A stretch of DNA of 64,000 bases from Triticum aestivum (taxonomy: Eukaryota > Streptophyta > Magnoliopsida > Poales > Poaceae): assembly GCF_018294505.1 (NCBI RefSeq), contig NC_057795.1, forward strand, positions 225,607,193 to 225,671,192, written 5' to 3'. Of the stretch, positions 52,383 to 62,683 are shown piece by piece. A program made the position numbers and the translations under genes. Below the pieces are notes generated by a model. That model made no database searches and was not told where the DNA came from. It saw only the letters and a list, made by a program, of their open reading frames with translations. Each line of letters opens with the position of its first letter. The stretch's first letter is position 1.

Positions 52383-54966
52383 CTCACACGTGCACATACA
52401 CATCATGATGGATGATGTGTACATTTACCACGCGCACAATTTCTTTGGTTTGTGTCTCTTTTGTGTAGGTACCCATGAATACTTGTCAACCTCGCAATCC
52501 CACGAGTTGACAAAACGAGCTCTAGAGAGCAATGATGCCTTGGGATCCCATGGATTGTCTTTCCCACCGCTCTCTTCGCGCAAAGACGTCGTGCATTCAT
52601 TCTACATGGCCCTCACTTGGCTATGGGTTATTGTTCATTACATATCATATGCCCATCTTGCCATGTTCACTTTGCATGATATGCTCATTCATATGCCTTT
52701 GACATGCATTTGTGACCCATGCTTTGCATTACACATGATGATTGATTCTAGTACTTGTATGTGTATTTGCAAGCTTGGTGGAGATATTGCTTGTTCTTGC
52801 CATGTTCCTTTTGTGCACCATTCCTATGGTGACACTTTCATCTTGCTTTGTGTTCGTGCTTGCGATATGTCATGTGCATTGTCTATGCCTACTATTTGCT
52901 CACATGACATGATTGCCATGATTTCCTCTAGTGTGTTGCATCTTCGCTCCACTAGTTTGCACAACATGCTTGATATGCTTGCTTGTGTTGCATCACCCAT
53001 GATTCATACTTGCTCATTTCATGCGGTTGATGACAACCATCTATATGCTTTGCACATGATTCATATTGTTTCTTGTCATATATCTCCATGTGTTGCCTCT
53101 CTCAAGCTAGATGATTTGCCATGTATTGAGTACAACAATGATTCTCTTCTTGCTCATGAGATTGCCCCCATAGCATTCTCGCATATATTTGGAGATTTTG
53201 ACATAATTCTTGTGAAACATGCTTGTCTTACTTCTTTGCACCATATACCTAGTGCCATGAATATTGCCATTGTTGCATCATATTATTCATGCACTTGTGC
53301 TTCTAATGGTTATGTGCAAAAGATGAAAACCATCATGATGGATGATGTGTTCATCTACCATGCGCATACGTTCTTTGTTTTGTTTTGTGCATGTGTAGGA
53401 TACTTGGACTTTGTGTCGACTTCCACTTCACGTGAGTTGACCATTCGAGCTCTTGAGAGCGAGCCTCATACATTCTACCACGAATCGCTTCTACACCGCA
53501 TTTGCTTCCACTTCGGCATTGTGAAGAATGCACAAGGACACGCCTTCAAGGTGACATCCTTCTTGAGCTTGGATATTGTGGATCATACTTCATGTGTTGC
53601 TTGCACCATTTGCATGCATGTTCGAGATATTGCTTTCACCCATGATTGCCACATTTCCATGCTTCATGATATATATACCTTGTGTGTTGCATCCAATTCT
53701 TGGTCTACTTGCTACTATCATATGATTGGTTGCACCAATCTCATTTCTTCACATATGCCATGTCCCTTTACTTGTCACATGATTCCCTTGATTGCCTCAC
53801 ACATGATGAACAATTGTTCTTTCTATTGTGTTGAGTGCCACACTATATTCACTACACCCTATGCACATTATGCTTGGATTGTCTTGCACTTGTCCCATGT
53901 GTTTAGACACTTCATTTTACTTGGTGTTATGAATGATTCATATGCCTACCATAGACCTTTCATTGAGCAATTTATGAATGCTTGCTATGACCTTGAGGTA
54001 GATGCTTGTTCACTTATCACATATATTTGCATCTTGACCTCCCATTTACATGCTTGTTCCCATGATGTACTTGATTGCGCTCAATTTATATGTCCAAATG
54101 TCATGACACACTTCTTTGTCAAACCATATGCTATGCTTGACGACAACACTTGTTGGGTGAATCACCTCTTGAATGCTTGGTTTTGCTCTTACGACAACCA
54201 CATTTGTTTTTCCAAGTGCTTGTTATCTTTTCTAGTTTTGCAGGAATTACAAGACGGTGCGACATTGGAGAGTGCCACATTCGAGCTACTAGACGATGAG
54301 TGCTTGGTGATCGACCACTTCGACACGGCACCGCCATCTCTTTCCCATGGTGATTTGGTTTTTGATCCGAGGTCGGATCTTTTCCAAGGGGGAGGGGATG
54401 ATGCGGAGCATCCTACGGTCATCACCATGTCAAGAGTCCGTTTGGCAAGTGACACGTGCGACCTCTACTTCACATACACAAAGGTGAATCTTCTCCTTTA
54501 CATGTGCTCACTTGACCCCTTTGAGGATGGTGTACTACTTGACACTTCTCCCGTGTGCATGCATAGGTATTGTCGGAGCTTCACGGATGTCAAGGAGGAG
54601 TACAAGCGCCAAGGAATGACTACACCATCCTCGAGGGAAGCGTGGAAGAGAAGACGGAAGAAAGGAGAAGAAGACGGAGCGGCTGCAGGAGCCAGGCCGG
54701 ACATCCGGACCGCCGTCCGGATCATCCGGGCTCAGCCGGATCATCCGGGTACCCCTCCGGATCATCCAGATAATTGCGTCCGAAGACACCCGAAGGCCTC
54801 ATGTGAAGCCGAATCATCCGGGCCCCCTCCCGGATCATCCGGACGATGGCCGGATCATCCGGACCCTCATCCGGATCATCCGGGCCTTGCCTGCGTGCAA
54901 CGTTTCGGGCCGATGCCCGTGTACCCATTCGCCCCCTTACTTACCCCTTCGCCCACTAGACTATAA
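52324..54966 (+). CDS. Element H unknown ORF 2, His/Cys/Met-rich, running into the 3' LTR
   Basis: An 880-codon frame with no stop. It holds motif MDDVYIYHAHNFFG (52405) and MDDVFIYHAHTFFV (53336), each followed by a T-rich tract ending TGTGTAG|G and then by a Ser-Thr-Ser..ELTxRALES block. Composition is rich in His, Cys, Met, Ser and Ile, with many short hydrophobic stretches but no clear signal peptide. It ends with FDPRSDLFQGGGDDAEH at the purine tract, as gypsy polyproteins do, then LTR-encoded MSRVRLASD and PDHPGTPPDHPD repeats. No known catalytic motif. A 'coding' or partly intronic reading are both possible. Confidence 0.5.
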   Translation: MTCSYTMHQISLSDCLSCANSHVHIHIMMDDVYIYHAHNFFGLCLFCVGTHEYLSTSQSHELTKRALESNDALGSHGLSFPPLSSRKDVVHSFYMALTWLWVIVHYISYAHLAMFTLHDMLIHMPLTCICDPCFALHMMIDSSTCMCICKLGGDIACSCHVPFVHHSYGDTFILLCVRACDMSCALSMPTICSHDMIAMISSSVLHLRSTSLHNMLDMLACVASPMIHTCSFHAVDDNHLYALHMIHIVSCHISPCVASLKLDDLPCIEYNNDSLLAHEIAPIAFSHIFGDFDIILVKHACLTSLHHIPSAMNIAIVASYYSCTCASNGYVQKMKTIMMDDVFIYHAHTFFVLFCACVGYLDFVSTSTSRELTIRALESEPHTFYHESLLHRICFHFGIVKNAQGHAFKVTSFLSLDIVDHTSCVACTICMHVRDIAFTHDCHISMLHDIYTLCVASNSWSTCYYHMIGCTNLISSHMPCPFTCHMIPLIASHMMNNCSFYCVECHTIFTTPYAHYAWIVLHLSHVFRHFILLGVMNDSYAYHRPFIEQFMNACYDLEVDACSLITYICILTSHLHACSHDVLDCAQFICPNVMTHFFVKPYAMLDDNTCWVNHLLNAWFCSYDNHICFSKCLLSFLVLQELQDGATLESATFELLDDECLVIDHFDTAPPSLSHGDLVFDPRSDLFQGGGDDAEHPTVITMSRVRLASDTCDLYFTYTKVNLLLYMCSLDPFEDGVLLDTSPVCMHRYCRSFTDVKEEYKRQGMTTPSSREAWKRRRKKGEEDGAAAGARPDIRTAVRIIRAQPDHPGTPPDHPDNCVRRHPKASCEAESSGPPPGSSGRWPDHPDPHPDHPGLACVQRFGPMPVYPFAPLLTPSPTRL

Positions 54967-55349
54967 ATAGACCTCCTCCTCCCCATTTTTAGGGTTAGCA
55001 AATATGATAGCTCATTCTTAGGTGAGCTTTGCTCCTACCTCTTCTCTTGAGAGAGAGAGAGACTACCACTCCCATGTAGTTCAAGACCTCCATGTGAGAA
55101 GATCCTTCTAGGATTCAAGCCCCCATCTCCTTTGGATTTGGGATGAACTCTACCTTGTATCTTTCTCTTTGTTGTTCATGTACCTTGTGATCTTGTGTGT
55201 TTGATTGTCTAGTGGATGTGTGATTTGGACTTGTTCTTGAGTGTTTCCCCTTGTGATTTCTCCCCGTTCTTCCCCGTGTTCATCGTATTCTTCGAGGGAT
55301 CCCGCTCCAAACGTGAAAGATCGTCGCTATAGGGTTCCACCCTACATCA
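54399..55349 (+). repeat. Element H 3' LTR
   Basis: It spans 951 bp, TGATGCGG to CCTACATCA, nearly identical to the 5' LTR. TATA at 54960-54969. Confidence 0.92.
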
Positions 55350-55617
55350 CTAGCCTATGGTATGATTGTTGTTCGTCCTATGGACTAAAGCCATCCGGTT
55401 TATATAGACACCGGAGAGGGCTAGGGTTACACAGAGTCAGTTACAATGGTAGGAGATCTACATATCCGTATCGCCAAGCTTGCCTTCCACGCCAAGGAAA
55501 GTCCCATCCGGACACGGGATGAAGTCTTCAATCTTGTATCTTCATAGTCTTGGAGTCCGGCCGATCACGATAGTTCGGCTATCCGTACACCCCCTAGTCC
55601 GGAACTCCCTCAGGGAC

Positions 55618-57044
55618 AAAAGTCATCTTATGGGGAACCAAGAACAAGAAAATCGGTAGGGTATTTTACTTTCCCACACAATACTTCAACGCCTCAAAAA
55701 ATCACAATTGGTGATATAGTATATCTCTTAGCAAACTTAATAGTAACATCTATGTCTTCCATTTCAGCGGGTGCTATATCATTCATAATTTCTTGATATA
55801 AGGGAAAAGGTATAGCACTCACGCTAGCACCTAAGTCACATAAACCATGATAACAATGATCTCCATCTTAACTGAGACAACATGCATGCCAACAACTGGT
55901 CTGTATTTATCTTTTTCATCGGGTTTGGCAATTCTAGCACCTTCAACACAGAAGTAAATAACATGCCCATCAATATTATCGACCAAGAGATCTTTAACCA
56001 TAGCAACGCTAGGTTCAACTTTGATTTGTTTAGCTAGTTTAGGTGTTCTAAGATAACTTATGTTGACCACAGTTGAAACTTTAGCATGTTCCTTCATCCT
56101 AATGGGGAAAGGTGTTTTTTCAATATAAGCAATGGGAACAACTGGATCAACATTGTGAATGATAGTTTCTTCTTTAGCTTTTACAGGTTTCTTTAATTTC
56201 TTCTTTAATTGGTGGGTGATATTTGAACCACTTCTCTTTAGGAAGATCAACATGAGTAGCAAAAGATTCACAAAAGGAAGCTACTATCTTAGAGTCAAGT
56301 CCATATTCAGTGCTAAACTTTTGAAAAGCATCAGTATTCATAAAAGATTTAACACAATCAAACTTAGGCTCGATACCTGACTCTTTACCTTCGTCGAGTT
56401 CCCAATCTTTCGAGTTGCATTTAATTCTTTCTAAAAGATCCCACCGAAATTCAATATTCTTCTTCATAAAGGAACCAGTACAAGAAGTATCGAGCATGGA
56501 TTGATCATTACGAGAAAGCCGAGCATAAAAATTCGGAATAATAATTTATCTTGAGAGCTCATGATTGGGGCATGAATATAACATTGACTTAAGCCTCCCC
56601 CAAGCTAGAGCAATACTTTCTCCTTCACGAGGCCAAAAATTATATATATAATTCTGATCACGGTGAACTAGTGCATAGAATAATTTTTTGATGGAACTCC
56701 AATTTCAACCAATTCCAGTTCCAAGATCCAATATCATCGCATAGCCTATACCATGTCAAAGCCTTTCACTTCAAAGATAAAGGGAAAACTTTCTTCTTAG
56801 CTTCATCTCCAGGTAAACCTACAAGCATAAATGATCCACAAATTTCATCCACGTATATCAAATGTATATCAGGATGTTCAGTTCCATCTCCTACACAAGG
56901 ATTAGCTAGCAGTTGTTCTACCATACCCGAAGGAATTTCATATTCAATATTTTCAGTAGGTGCAGTAGGTTTAGGGGCAACTAATTGTGGTTCCGGTCGA
57001 GGTGAAGATACCCCGAACAAACCCCTCAAAGGATTGTTTTCCAT
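55618..57044 (-). pseudogene. Element A gag and start of protease
   Basis: Gag begins at 57044 with MENNPLRGLFGVSSPRPEPQ (start chosen because it lies ~60 bp inside the PBS). It continues VEQLLANPCVGDGTEHPDIHLIY-type sequence and GDEAKKKVFPLSLK, then a TGA. Further blocks in another frame: YIYNFWPREGESIALAWGRL (about 56590-56660), SMLDTSCTGSFMKK and LLERIKCNSKDWELDEGKE (56174-56497), KFSTEYGLDSKIVASFCESF, then 55831-56271 VVPIAYIEKTPFPIRMKEH. The end (about 55800-55618) has a CDLGAS-type protease site and continues at 31589 across F. At least two stops and two frameshifts. Confidence 0.85.
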
Positions 57045-57107
57045 AGTAACAAGTGACAGTAAATTTCAGCACGTAGTAATAATGTTTCCTTACCAAGAGC
57101 GCTTCAC

Positions 57108-57126
57108 TCCCCGACAACGGTACTAG
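57108..57126 (-). other. Element A primer binding site
   Basis: About 11 nt inside the LTR, minus strand TAGTACCGTTGTCGGGGAG, a decayed form of the tRNA-Asp PBS (TGGCGCCGTTGCCGGGGA). Position fits the Athila-lineage layout. Confidence 0.75.
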
Positions 57127-57136
57127 AAAATAGCCT

Positions 57137-57345
57137 TGATGACCCACAAGTATATGGGATCAATTGTAGTCCTTTTCGATAAGTAAGAGTGTCGAACCCA
57201 ACAAGGAACAGAAGGAAATGACAAGTGGTTTTCAGCAAGGTAATGTCTGCAAGTGCTGAAATTGTAAGTAAACGAGTAGTTTGATAGCAAGATAATTTGT
57301 AACGAGCAAGTAATGGTACAAGTAACAGAAGTGCAGCAAGGTAGC
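57137..57345 (-). repeat. Element A 5' LTR, inner part
   Basis: Starts TGATGACCCACAAG on the plus strand at the PBS side. It continues at 62684 after element I. The two parts total about 1503 bp. Confidence 0.88.
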
Positions 57346-58216
57346 TGATAGAGGCGAGGGTGTCTGATCTTTCGATGAGATGATAACTATCGATTTGGTG
57401 GAGACGACTTTGACGATCTGACTACAAACGTGCACGACGTTGCTCCTTAAAAATAGCTAAACCAACTCCGAGAGGTTATTGACCATGCTGGAGCATGATC
57501 AACCTGACCACGAAGGTCTATTCCTGCAAGCAATCGAAGAACAAGCAAGAATATGATTAAGCAATCTGAATATTGTGAATATGGACGAAGTATTGATAAA
57601 AGTGGGGTTTCATAAGCGGTCTTGGTCTGGTCGTTGGACACAAACGAAGTACATGAAGTTGCAGCGATGGCTAACTTTTAACTAAATAGAACCCAAGTCT
57701 AAATGATGCCTTAAGGGCTATATTTATAGGGAAAATAGAGGGGATTTTGTCCACCCTTGGCAAGGTGGGACTAAAACACCTCCTAAGCCGTTTCCCCTAC
57801 AATATGGACTCTGAAAATAGATTACATGGGCCTGGCCCAAAATAAGGTGGATATGGACGAAATTTATGAAAGGCCATCTTGTATATTTCGTCTATCTTCT
57901 TGTATGTCATCATGGTGGCTTCAAAGTCCGAAAATCTCCACTTGAACCTCCGTTCTTATTCTCTTCGCACGCACCTTCATCTCCGTGCTTGACCATGCTC
58001 CAATGCTCAACCTTCTTATCCATGCTAGGCCCTTCAATTGCAAGCAACACAAATGTATCTAAGTTAGGCAGCATCATATTCTCATGAACACTAGAAACAT
58101 TACCAAGAAACGAGAGTACCTGATAATCTAATTGGCGTATCTGAGCTCTAGCAACTGTTCCAAGAGGTAAAACAGCAGGGGATATGGGTGTAACTGTGGT
58201 AGCCATGTCCTCATCA
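57346..58216 (-). repeat. Element I 3' LTR
   Basis: It spans 871 bp; minus strand TGATGAGGACATGG to TCTATCA. TATA-like cctataaata on the minus strand at 57721-57730. The 5' LTR is ~20 bp longer because of an insertion near 62300. The end of ORF 57910-58839 reads into this LTR. Confidence 0.9.
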
Positions 58217-58839
58217 TCCTCCCCTTCTTGAAAACGAAGCCGTCCTCGGTGTTGCTTAATCGGAAATCTGGCTAACAAAAGAGACAAAGTGTACACGTTG
58301 TATATGTATATGTCATCCATTTTTACTAATCTCAGTTGGGGCACATGTGATACAGTTATACAAGAGCACCCTTCAAAAGTCGTGAGATATAAATCCAATA
58401 TATTATCACAAGAAGTCAAAGGCATGAAAATATTGCAACTCAGTTTGCACATATAAGTGAAGCTCTTATTCATATCAAAAGATTGACAATGCTTATAATT
58501 AAACCATCCCAACATTGATGAACCATCACCAAGATTAGAGGTCATATCAAAATGATTAAACATTGGCACAATTATTATCAAACGTATTTGATCCAAATCT
58601 GATTTATTCCATGATTCACTTGGTTCTTTTGCATCGATAGTTAATTCAATGGGTTCACTCGAAATTGTTTGATCACATGGCAAAGTCAAATCATCAACAT
58701 AGTCCTCTAAAATAGCTTGTGTGATCAAAGTAGTGGGTAGCTCACTGCATGGTGCATTTAAATTATCATACTCATGTGGAGGTGGAAGATTAGTACCTTT
58801 GTCATTACCTCTCATGATCAACTCAGATGATGTAGGCAC
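57910..58839 (-). CDS. Element I unknown ORF crossing into the LTR
   Basis: A 309-codon frame. Its N-terminal part is Asp/Ser/Thr-rich (PPPHEYDNLNAPCSELP, then YVDDLTLPCDQTISSEP, which is not an RT motif). Residues ~175-185 are MDDIYIYNVYT, followed by a T-rich tract and LLARFPIKQHRGRLRFQEGEDDEDM at the purine tract. The rest is LTR-encoded (IRQLDYQVLSFLGN, MMLPNLDTFVLLAI). The motif matches the one repeated in H. A gypsy polyprotein tail of this form is known from other cereal elements. The product is unknown. Confidence 0.5.
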   Translation of the reverse strand: MPTSSELIMRGNDKGTNLPPPHEYDNLNAPCSELPTTLITQAILEDYVDDLTLPCDQTISSEPIELTIDAKEPSESWNKSDLDQIRLIIIVPMFNHFDMTSNLGDGSSMLGWFNYKHCQSFDMNKSFTYMCKLSCNIFMPLTSCDNILDLYLTTFEGCSCITVSHVPQLRLVKMDDIYIYNVYTLSLLLARFPIKQHRGRLRFQEGEDDEDMATTVTPISPAVLPLGTVARAQIRQLDYQVLSFLGNVSSVHENMMLPNLDTFVLLAIEGPSMDKKVEHWSMVKHGDEGACEENKNGGSSGDFRTLKPP

Positions 58840-58855
58840 TCTCAGTGATGAAGTG

Positions 58856-59490
58856 TCACATTGTAGTCCTCACAACAACGGATGTGGTTGTCATAGTATG
58901 CCTAGTAGTTGAAGGGATAACCGTATCAACTCTTGGAATGTGCATCTCGCGCTTGTTCTCCTTGTGGGTAACACTTCGTTTTATTTCCTGTTCAGCTTTG
59001 CAAGCTAGATGAAACAAATGGTCCATAGGATAATACTCTTCATGAATTAGTATCTCCTGAATGTCACGATTTAATCCTCCCCAAAATCTATCCATAAAAT
59101 CTTCTTCACTTTCTACTAAAGAGGAATGAAGCAAGGTAGTTTGTAAAGTATCATAATATGTCGTTACGGTGTCACTACCTTGTTTTAAATGTTGCAACTT
59201 TTTAATCATGTCACGAGTATAATAAGCGGGAACGGAAGTATGTCACATGGCAAGTTTCAAATCATCCCAAGTAGTAGGTATATCATTAGGGCGTAACCGA
59301 CAATATTCACTCCACCAAACTATAGCTTAACCAGTGAAAGAACCAACCGCAACCTTAACTTTTTTACGTTCATCAAAATTATTGGAAGAAAATATATTAC
59401 TTATGTCAAACTCCCATTCAATATATAAAGCAGGTCTAAAACGGCCATTAAATGGTGGTATAGAAACATTAACCTGATCATGTGCATTTG
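58856..59490 (-). pseudogene. Element I gag
   Basis: In frame, minus strand: RPALYIEWEFDISNIFSSNN, WWSEYCRLRPNDIPTTWDDL, then MIKKLQHLKQGSDTVTTYYD, EEDFMDRFWGGLNRDIQEI and HLFHLACKAEQEIKRS. These are gypsy gag core blocks (retrotransposon gag). Stops at 59327-59329 and 59243-59245 break it. The last part to 58856 is basic and lacks a zinc knuckle. Upstream of 59490 the start is not clear. Confidence 0.7.
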
Positions 59491-59499
59491 GATGTTTGT

Positions 59500-61770
59500 G
59501 CACCTGTCATGACGGTTGTGAGTTTGCCCACGATCGTGACGGTTTTGACGGTCAGATGTGTTTGCCCACGATCGATAAACCCCATGAATTGACTCTAGAT
59601 CCTGTCATGATTAGTAGAAACAAGAAACAAAATCCAAAAATAATGTTCCTATGAACTACTGGGAAATGATGGTAAAACGCTCACAGTATAGCAAATCAAA
59701 GTCTTACAAGTTCTTACCATGCAGCAGGTGGTGACCGGCAACCAGCGGTGTCAAATAACTTTGAGAGTTGGGTAAAGCGATTGCCAGGTGAACATATGTA
59801 TGCACGATGTAGAAATATGTGGAGTTCGGTTGGCTTTATATATGTGGCAAAAATGCTATAACACGTTAATTAATGCAAGCTGAAAATTCGTTTAAAGTGG
59901 TCAAGTGCTGGTCCTAGGCTAGACTAGATTAAAGATGCGAGCCTAAGACACAGACGAATTCACGGCCGTAACAAAAGTGAAAATACTGAGTGCTAGATCA
60001 AAAGAGGATATACAAACAAGTAGTGCTAGCAAACCACTTTAATTGTTTTTCTCTCTCTACTTTTTGCCTCACAACGATCCAAGTAGTAGCACCACTAGCC
60101 ACTTGTTCTTTTTTTCTTCTCAAATTCCACTCTCCTTTTTTTGCGGTTGAAAATTCCACTTTCCAACCGAACCAAATATATCAGCATTGTTCCCTTCCAA
60201 ACACCTGCTCTTTTTCTTCTCTATCCAAAGTCCAAGGTGGTAGACTAGGAAAGAATCAAATAATATATATGCCTTGGAAAAACCGAATCAAATAGTGCTC
60301 CAATCCGTGGGAAACAAATCTTTTATTTTTTGCCGACCACACGCTGTCAAAAACCCTCGGCCTCCAAACGTGGTAGGAACAAACAACAGATCAATACTTT
60401 CCTTTCTTTCTCCTTAAATATTATTTCCAAACTATATGTCTATTTCTTTATTTTATCCGAAGTCCGAACATGGAAATAGCCAACTATCCTTAATTGACGT
60501 GCAGATTTGTTTATCTCCTTCCAAAAGCAAACAACTAACATGGGATTACTTCCAAAAGTACCAAATACTAGTAGTTTCCTTGCTGCACCAAATATGCACG
60601 AAAATGAAATTAAGGAAACAACTTGGATCTGGTCTACTAGTACTCACGTGACAACATTTTTTTTCACGTTTTTTTGGACGGCCAGATCTTGCCATGAATC
60701 TGGTAGTTGCCAAACGCCCTTTGCCTTTTTTTTCTAATTCGGTTCAGATCCAACTTGAATCTGGGCAGCACTTTATTTTCTTCAAAACCGAACATGTCAA
60801 ACAAGGACACAACTTCGAGACAACTAGTATTGCACCAGTTCAATGCTATTCGGATAATTCCAAAACCAATGACCGGTCATTTTTTTTAAAGAATCCCAAA
60901 CCGAATCAGCCAAGTAACTTCCTTTTTATCTCCAACGTGAGGATCCAAGGCAACAAATCCACGTGCAATTTCTTTCCTTTTTTCTGATCGATCAGAGTTC
61001 CCCTTTATATCTCTCCCTTTGATTCCCTTCCAAAGTCAAACAACCAATCTGGGATGGATCACAGAACCGTGGATCTGTAGGAAACGAAATCAGCGCCCTA
61101 TATTCTTCTCCTCTTTCCAAACATCAAACGAATCTCTTCCTTTTTTGCTATATTTTTTTTTCTTTTTGCTGATTCGTAGTTACCAAACCAGGAGCACACC
61201 ACGTCCCCCTTTTCCTCTTTAATTTTTTTCTCTCCTAACTTTCCAAGTACTAGAGTACTACCAAATCCCACCTTGTGCGTAACTCTTCTTTTATATAATT
61301 TCCTTCCAATCTCCTCACGTGATCTCCTTCTATTTTTCTTTTCTTTGTCTTGCCAATCTTCCCAACCAAATGCAACAAGTCTCGAAGACAAACCAATCTG
61401 CAATCTTTTTCTTTTTGCTGTTTTGACGTAGATGAAGTAGTTTATGATGGCAGTGATGATGGTGATGGCAACTATGGCAGTGGAAAATGACAATTATGTG
61501 GATGATAGTGTATGTGCATGCGGCGTGAATAAAATGTGACTAGAACTCAAAACTCTAAAAGTCTAAACACTAAAACCAGCAACTTGACACACGATGCAAC
61601 CGAAAAATTCAACAATGCAAAAACGAAGCGGTAATAGCGAAAAGTCTAAGACTGTCTGGGACACGGATGAACTAATCTAACTTTTTTTGTGGCTTTTTCT
61701 CGGACTATAGGTATGAAGAATAGATGCGAACTAAGACTATGAAAAACTAAAAAATCTCACCGAGCAACCT
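59500..61770 (-). other. Element I 5' leader
   Basis: A 2.27 kb region with no long minus-strand frame. Words such as ccttccaaa(a)g.caaacaac recur at about 60519 and 61024, and similar pairs occur elsewhere, so old degenerate repeats are possible. Frames seen on either strand here are short. I see no gene. Confidence 0.55.
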
Positions 61771-61784
61771 GAAAACTGATACCA
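61771..61784 (-). other. Element I primer binding site
   Basis: Minus strand TGGTATCAGTTTTC two bases after the 5' LTR, initiator-Met type in its first nine bases. Confidence 0.7.
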
Positions 61785-61786
61785 CT

Positions 61787-62678
61787 TGATAGTGGCGAGG
61801 GTGTCCGATCTTTCGATGAGATCACAACTATCTATTTGGTGGAGACGACTTTGGCGATCCGACTACAAACGTGCACGACATTGCGCCTTAGCAATCGCTA
61901 AAACCAACTCCGAGAGGTTATTGACCATGCTGGAGCACGATCAACCTGACCACGCACGAAGGTCTATTCCTGGAAGAAATCGAAGAACAAGCAAGAATAC
62001 GATTAAACAATCTGAATATTGCGAATATGGATGAAGTATTGATAATAGTGGGGTTTCATAAGCGGTCTTGGTCTGGTCGTTGGACACAAACGAAGTACAC
62101 GAAGTTGCAGCGATGGCTAACTTTTAACTAAATAAAACCCAAGTCTAAACGATGCCTTAAGGGCTATATTTATAGGGAAAAGAGAGGGAATTTTGTCCAC
62201 CCTTGGCAAGGTGGGACTAAAACACCTCCTAAGTCGTTTCCCCTACAATATGGACTCTAAAAATAGATTACTTGGGCCTGGCCCAAAATAAGGTGGCGCA
62301 ACACCAATAATAAGCTATACGAAATTTATGAAAGGCCATCTTGTATATTTCGTCCATCTTCTTGTATGTCATCATGGTGGCTTCAAAGTCCGGAAATCTC
62401 CACTTGAACCTCCGTTCTTGTTCTCTTCGCACGCACCTTCATCTCCGTGCTTGACCATGCTCCAATGCTCAACCTTCTTATCCGTGCTAGGCCCTTCAAT
62501 TGCAAGAAAGACAAATGTATCTAAGTTAGGCAGCATCATATTCTCATGAACACTAGAAACATTACCAAGAAATGAGAGTACCTGATAATCTAATTGGCGC
62601 ATCTGAGCTCTAGCAACTGTTCCTAGAGGTAAAACAGTAGGGGATATGGGTGTAACTGTGGTAGCCATGTCCTCATCA
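61787..62678 (-). repeat. Element I 5' LTR
   Basis: It spans 892 bp, very similar to 57346-58216. TATA-like on the minus strand at 62166-62175. Confidence 0.9.
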
Positions 62679-62683
62679 GTAGC

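Larger units (their letters stand above)
46778..55349 (+). mobile_element. Element H: non-autonomous gypsy retrotransposon with gag and unknown ORFs
   Basis: LTRs 46778-47728 and 54399-55349, both 951 bp, differ at about a dozen or so positions by eye. Target duplication ctagc is perfect. PBS at 47732-47745 and purine tract aagggggagggga at 54386-54398. The internal region has gag-like coding (49805-51651) and a large frame of unknown function (51579-54966), but no protease active site, RT, RNase H or integrase. Leader and gag start are homologous to D, so it is likely mobilised in trans by that family. Confidence 0.88.
31595..55612 (-). mobile_element. Element F: Tat-like Ty3/gypsy element with antisense gene, pol missing
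   Basis: LTRs at 31595-32065 and 46565-55612 (split by H) are 471 bp each after removing H. Target duplication gggac is at 31590-31594 and 55613-55617. Minus-strand coding has gag and protease at 43378-46517. RT, RNase H and integrase are absent; the space holds element G. A spliced gene on the plus strand sits between the missing pol and the 3' LTR, the arrangement known for Tat-lineage elements such as maize Grande. LTR sequence matches a very common Triticeae gypsy type, which I cannot name safely. Confidence 0.88.
46565..55612 (-). repeat. Element F 5' LTR, split by element H
   Basis: Parts 46565-46777 and 55355-55612 sum to 471 bp, equal to the 3' LTR. Target duplication of H, ctagc, is at 46773-46777 and 55350-55354. 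TATA-like on the minus strand near 55399-55408. Confidence 0.92.
57346..62678 (-). mobile_element. Element I: gag-only, non-autonomous gypsy-type element in A's LTR
   Basis: LTRs 57346-58216 and 61787-62678, target duplication gtagc (57341-57345 and 62679-62683, perfect), PBS at 61771-61784 (initiator-Met type) and purine tract next to 58217 on the minus strand. Internal DNA has a degraded gag (58856-59490) and a frame of unknown function (57910-58839), with no protease, RT, RNase H or integrase. The 5.3 kb total fits a short non-autonomous element. Confidence 0.9.

Noticed and set aside
59990..61493. Frames of 60-131 codons in the leader of I
   Set aside because: Phe/Ser/Lys-rich translations of AT-rich noncoding DNA, on both strands, without motifs.
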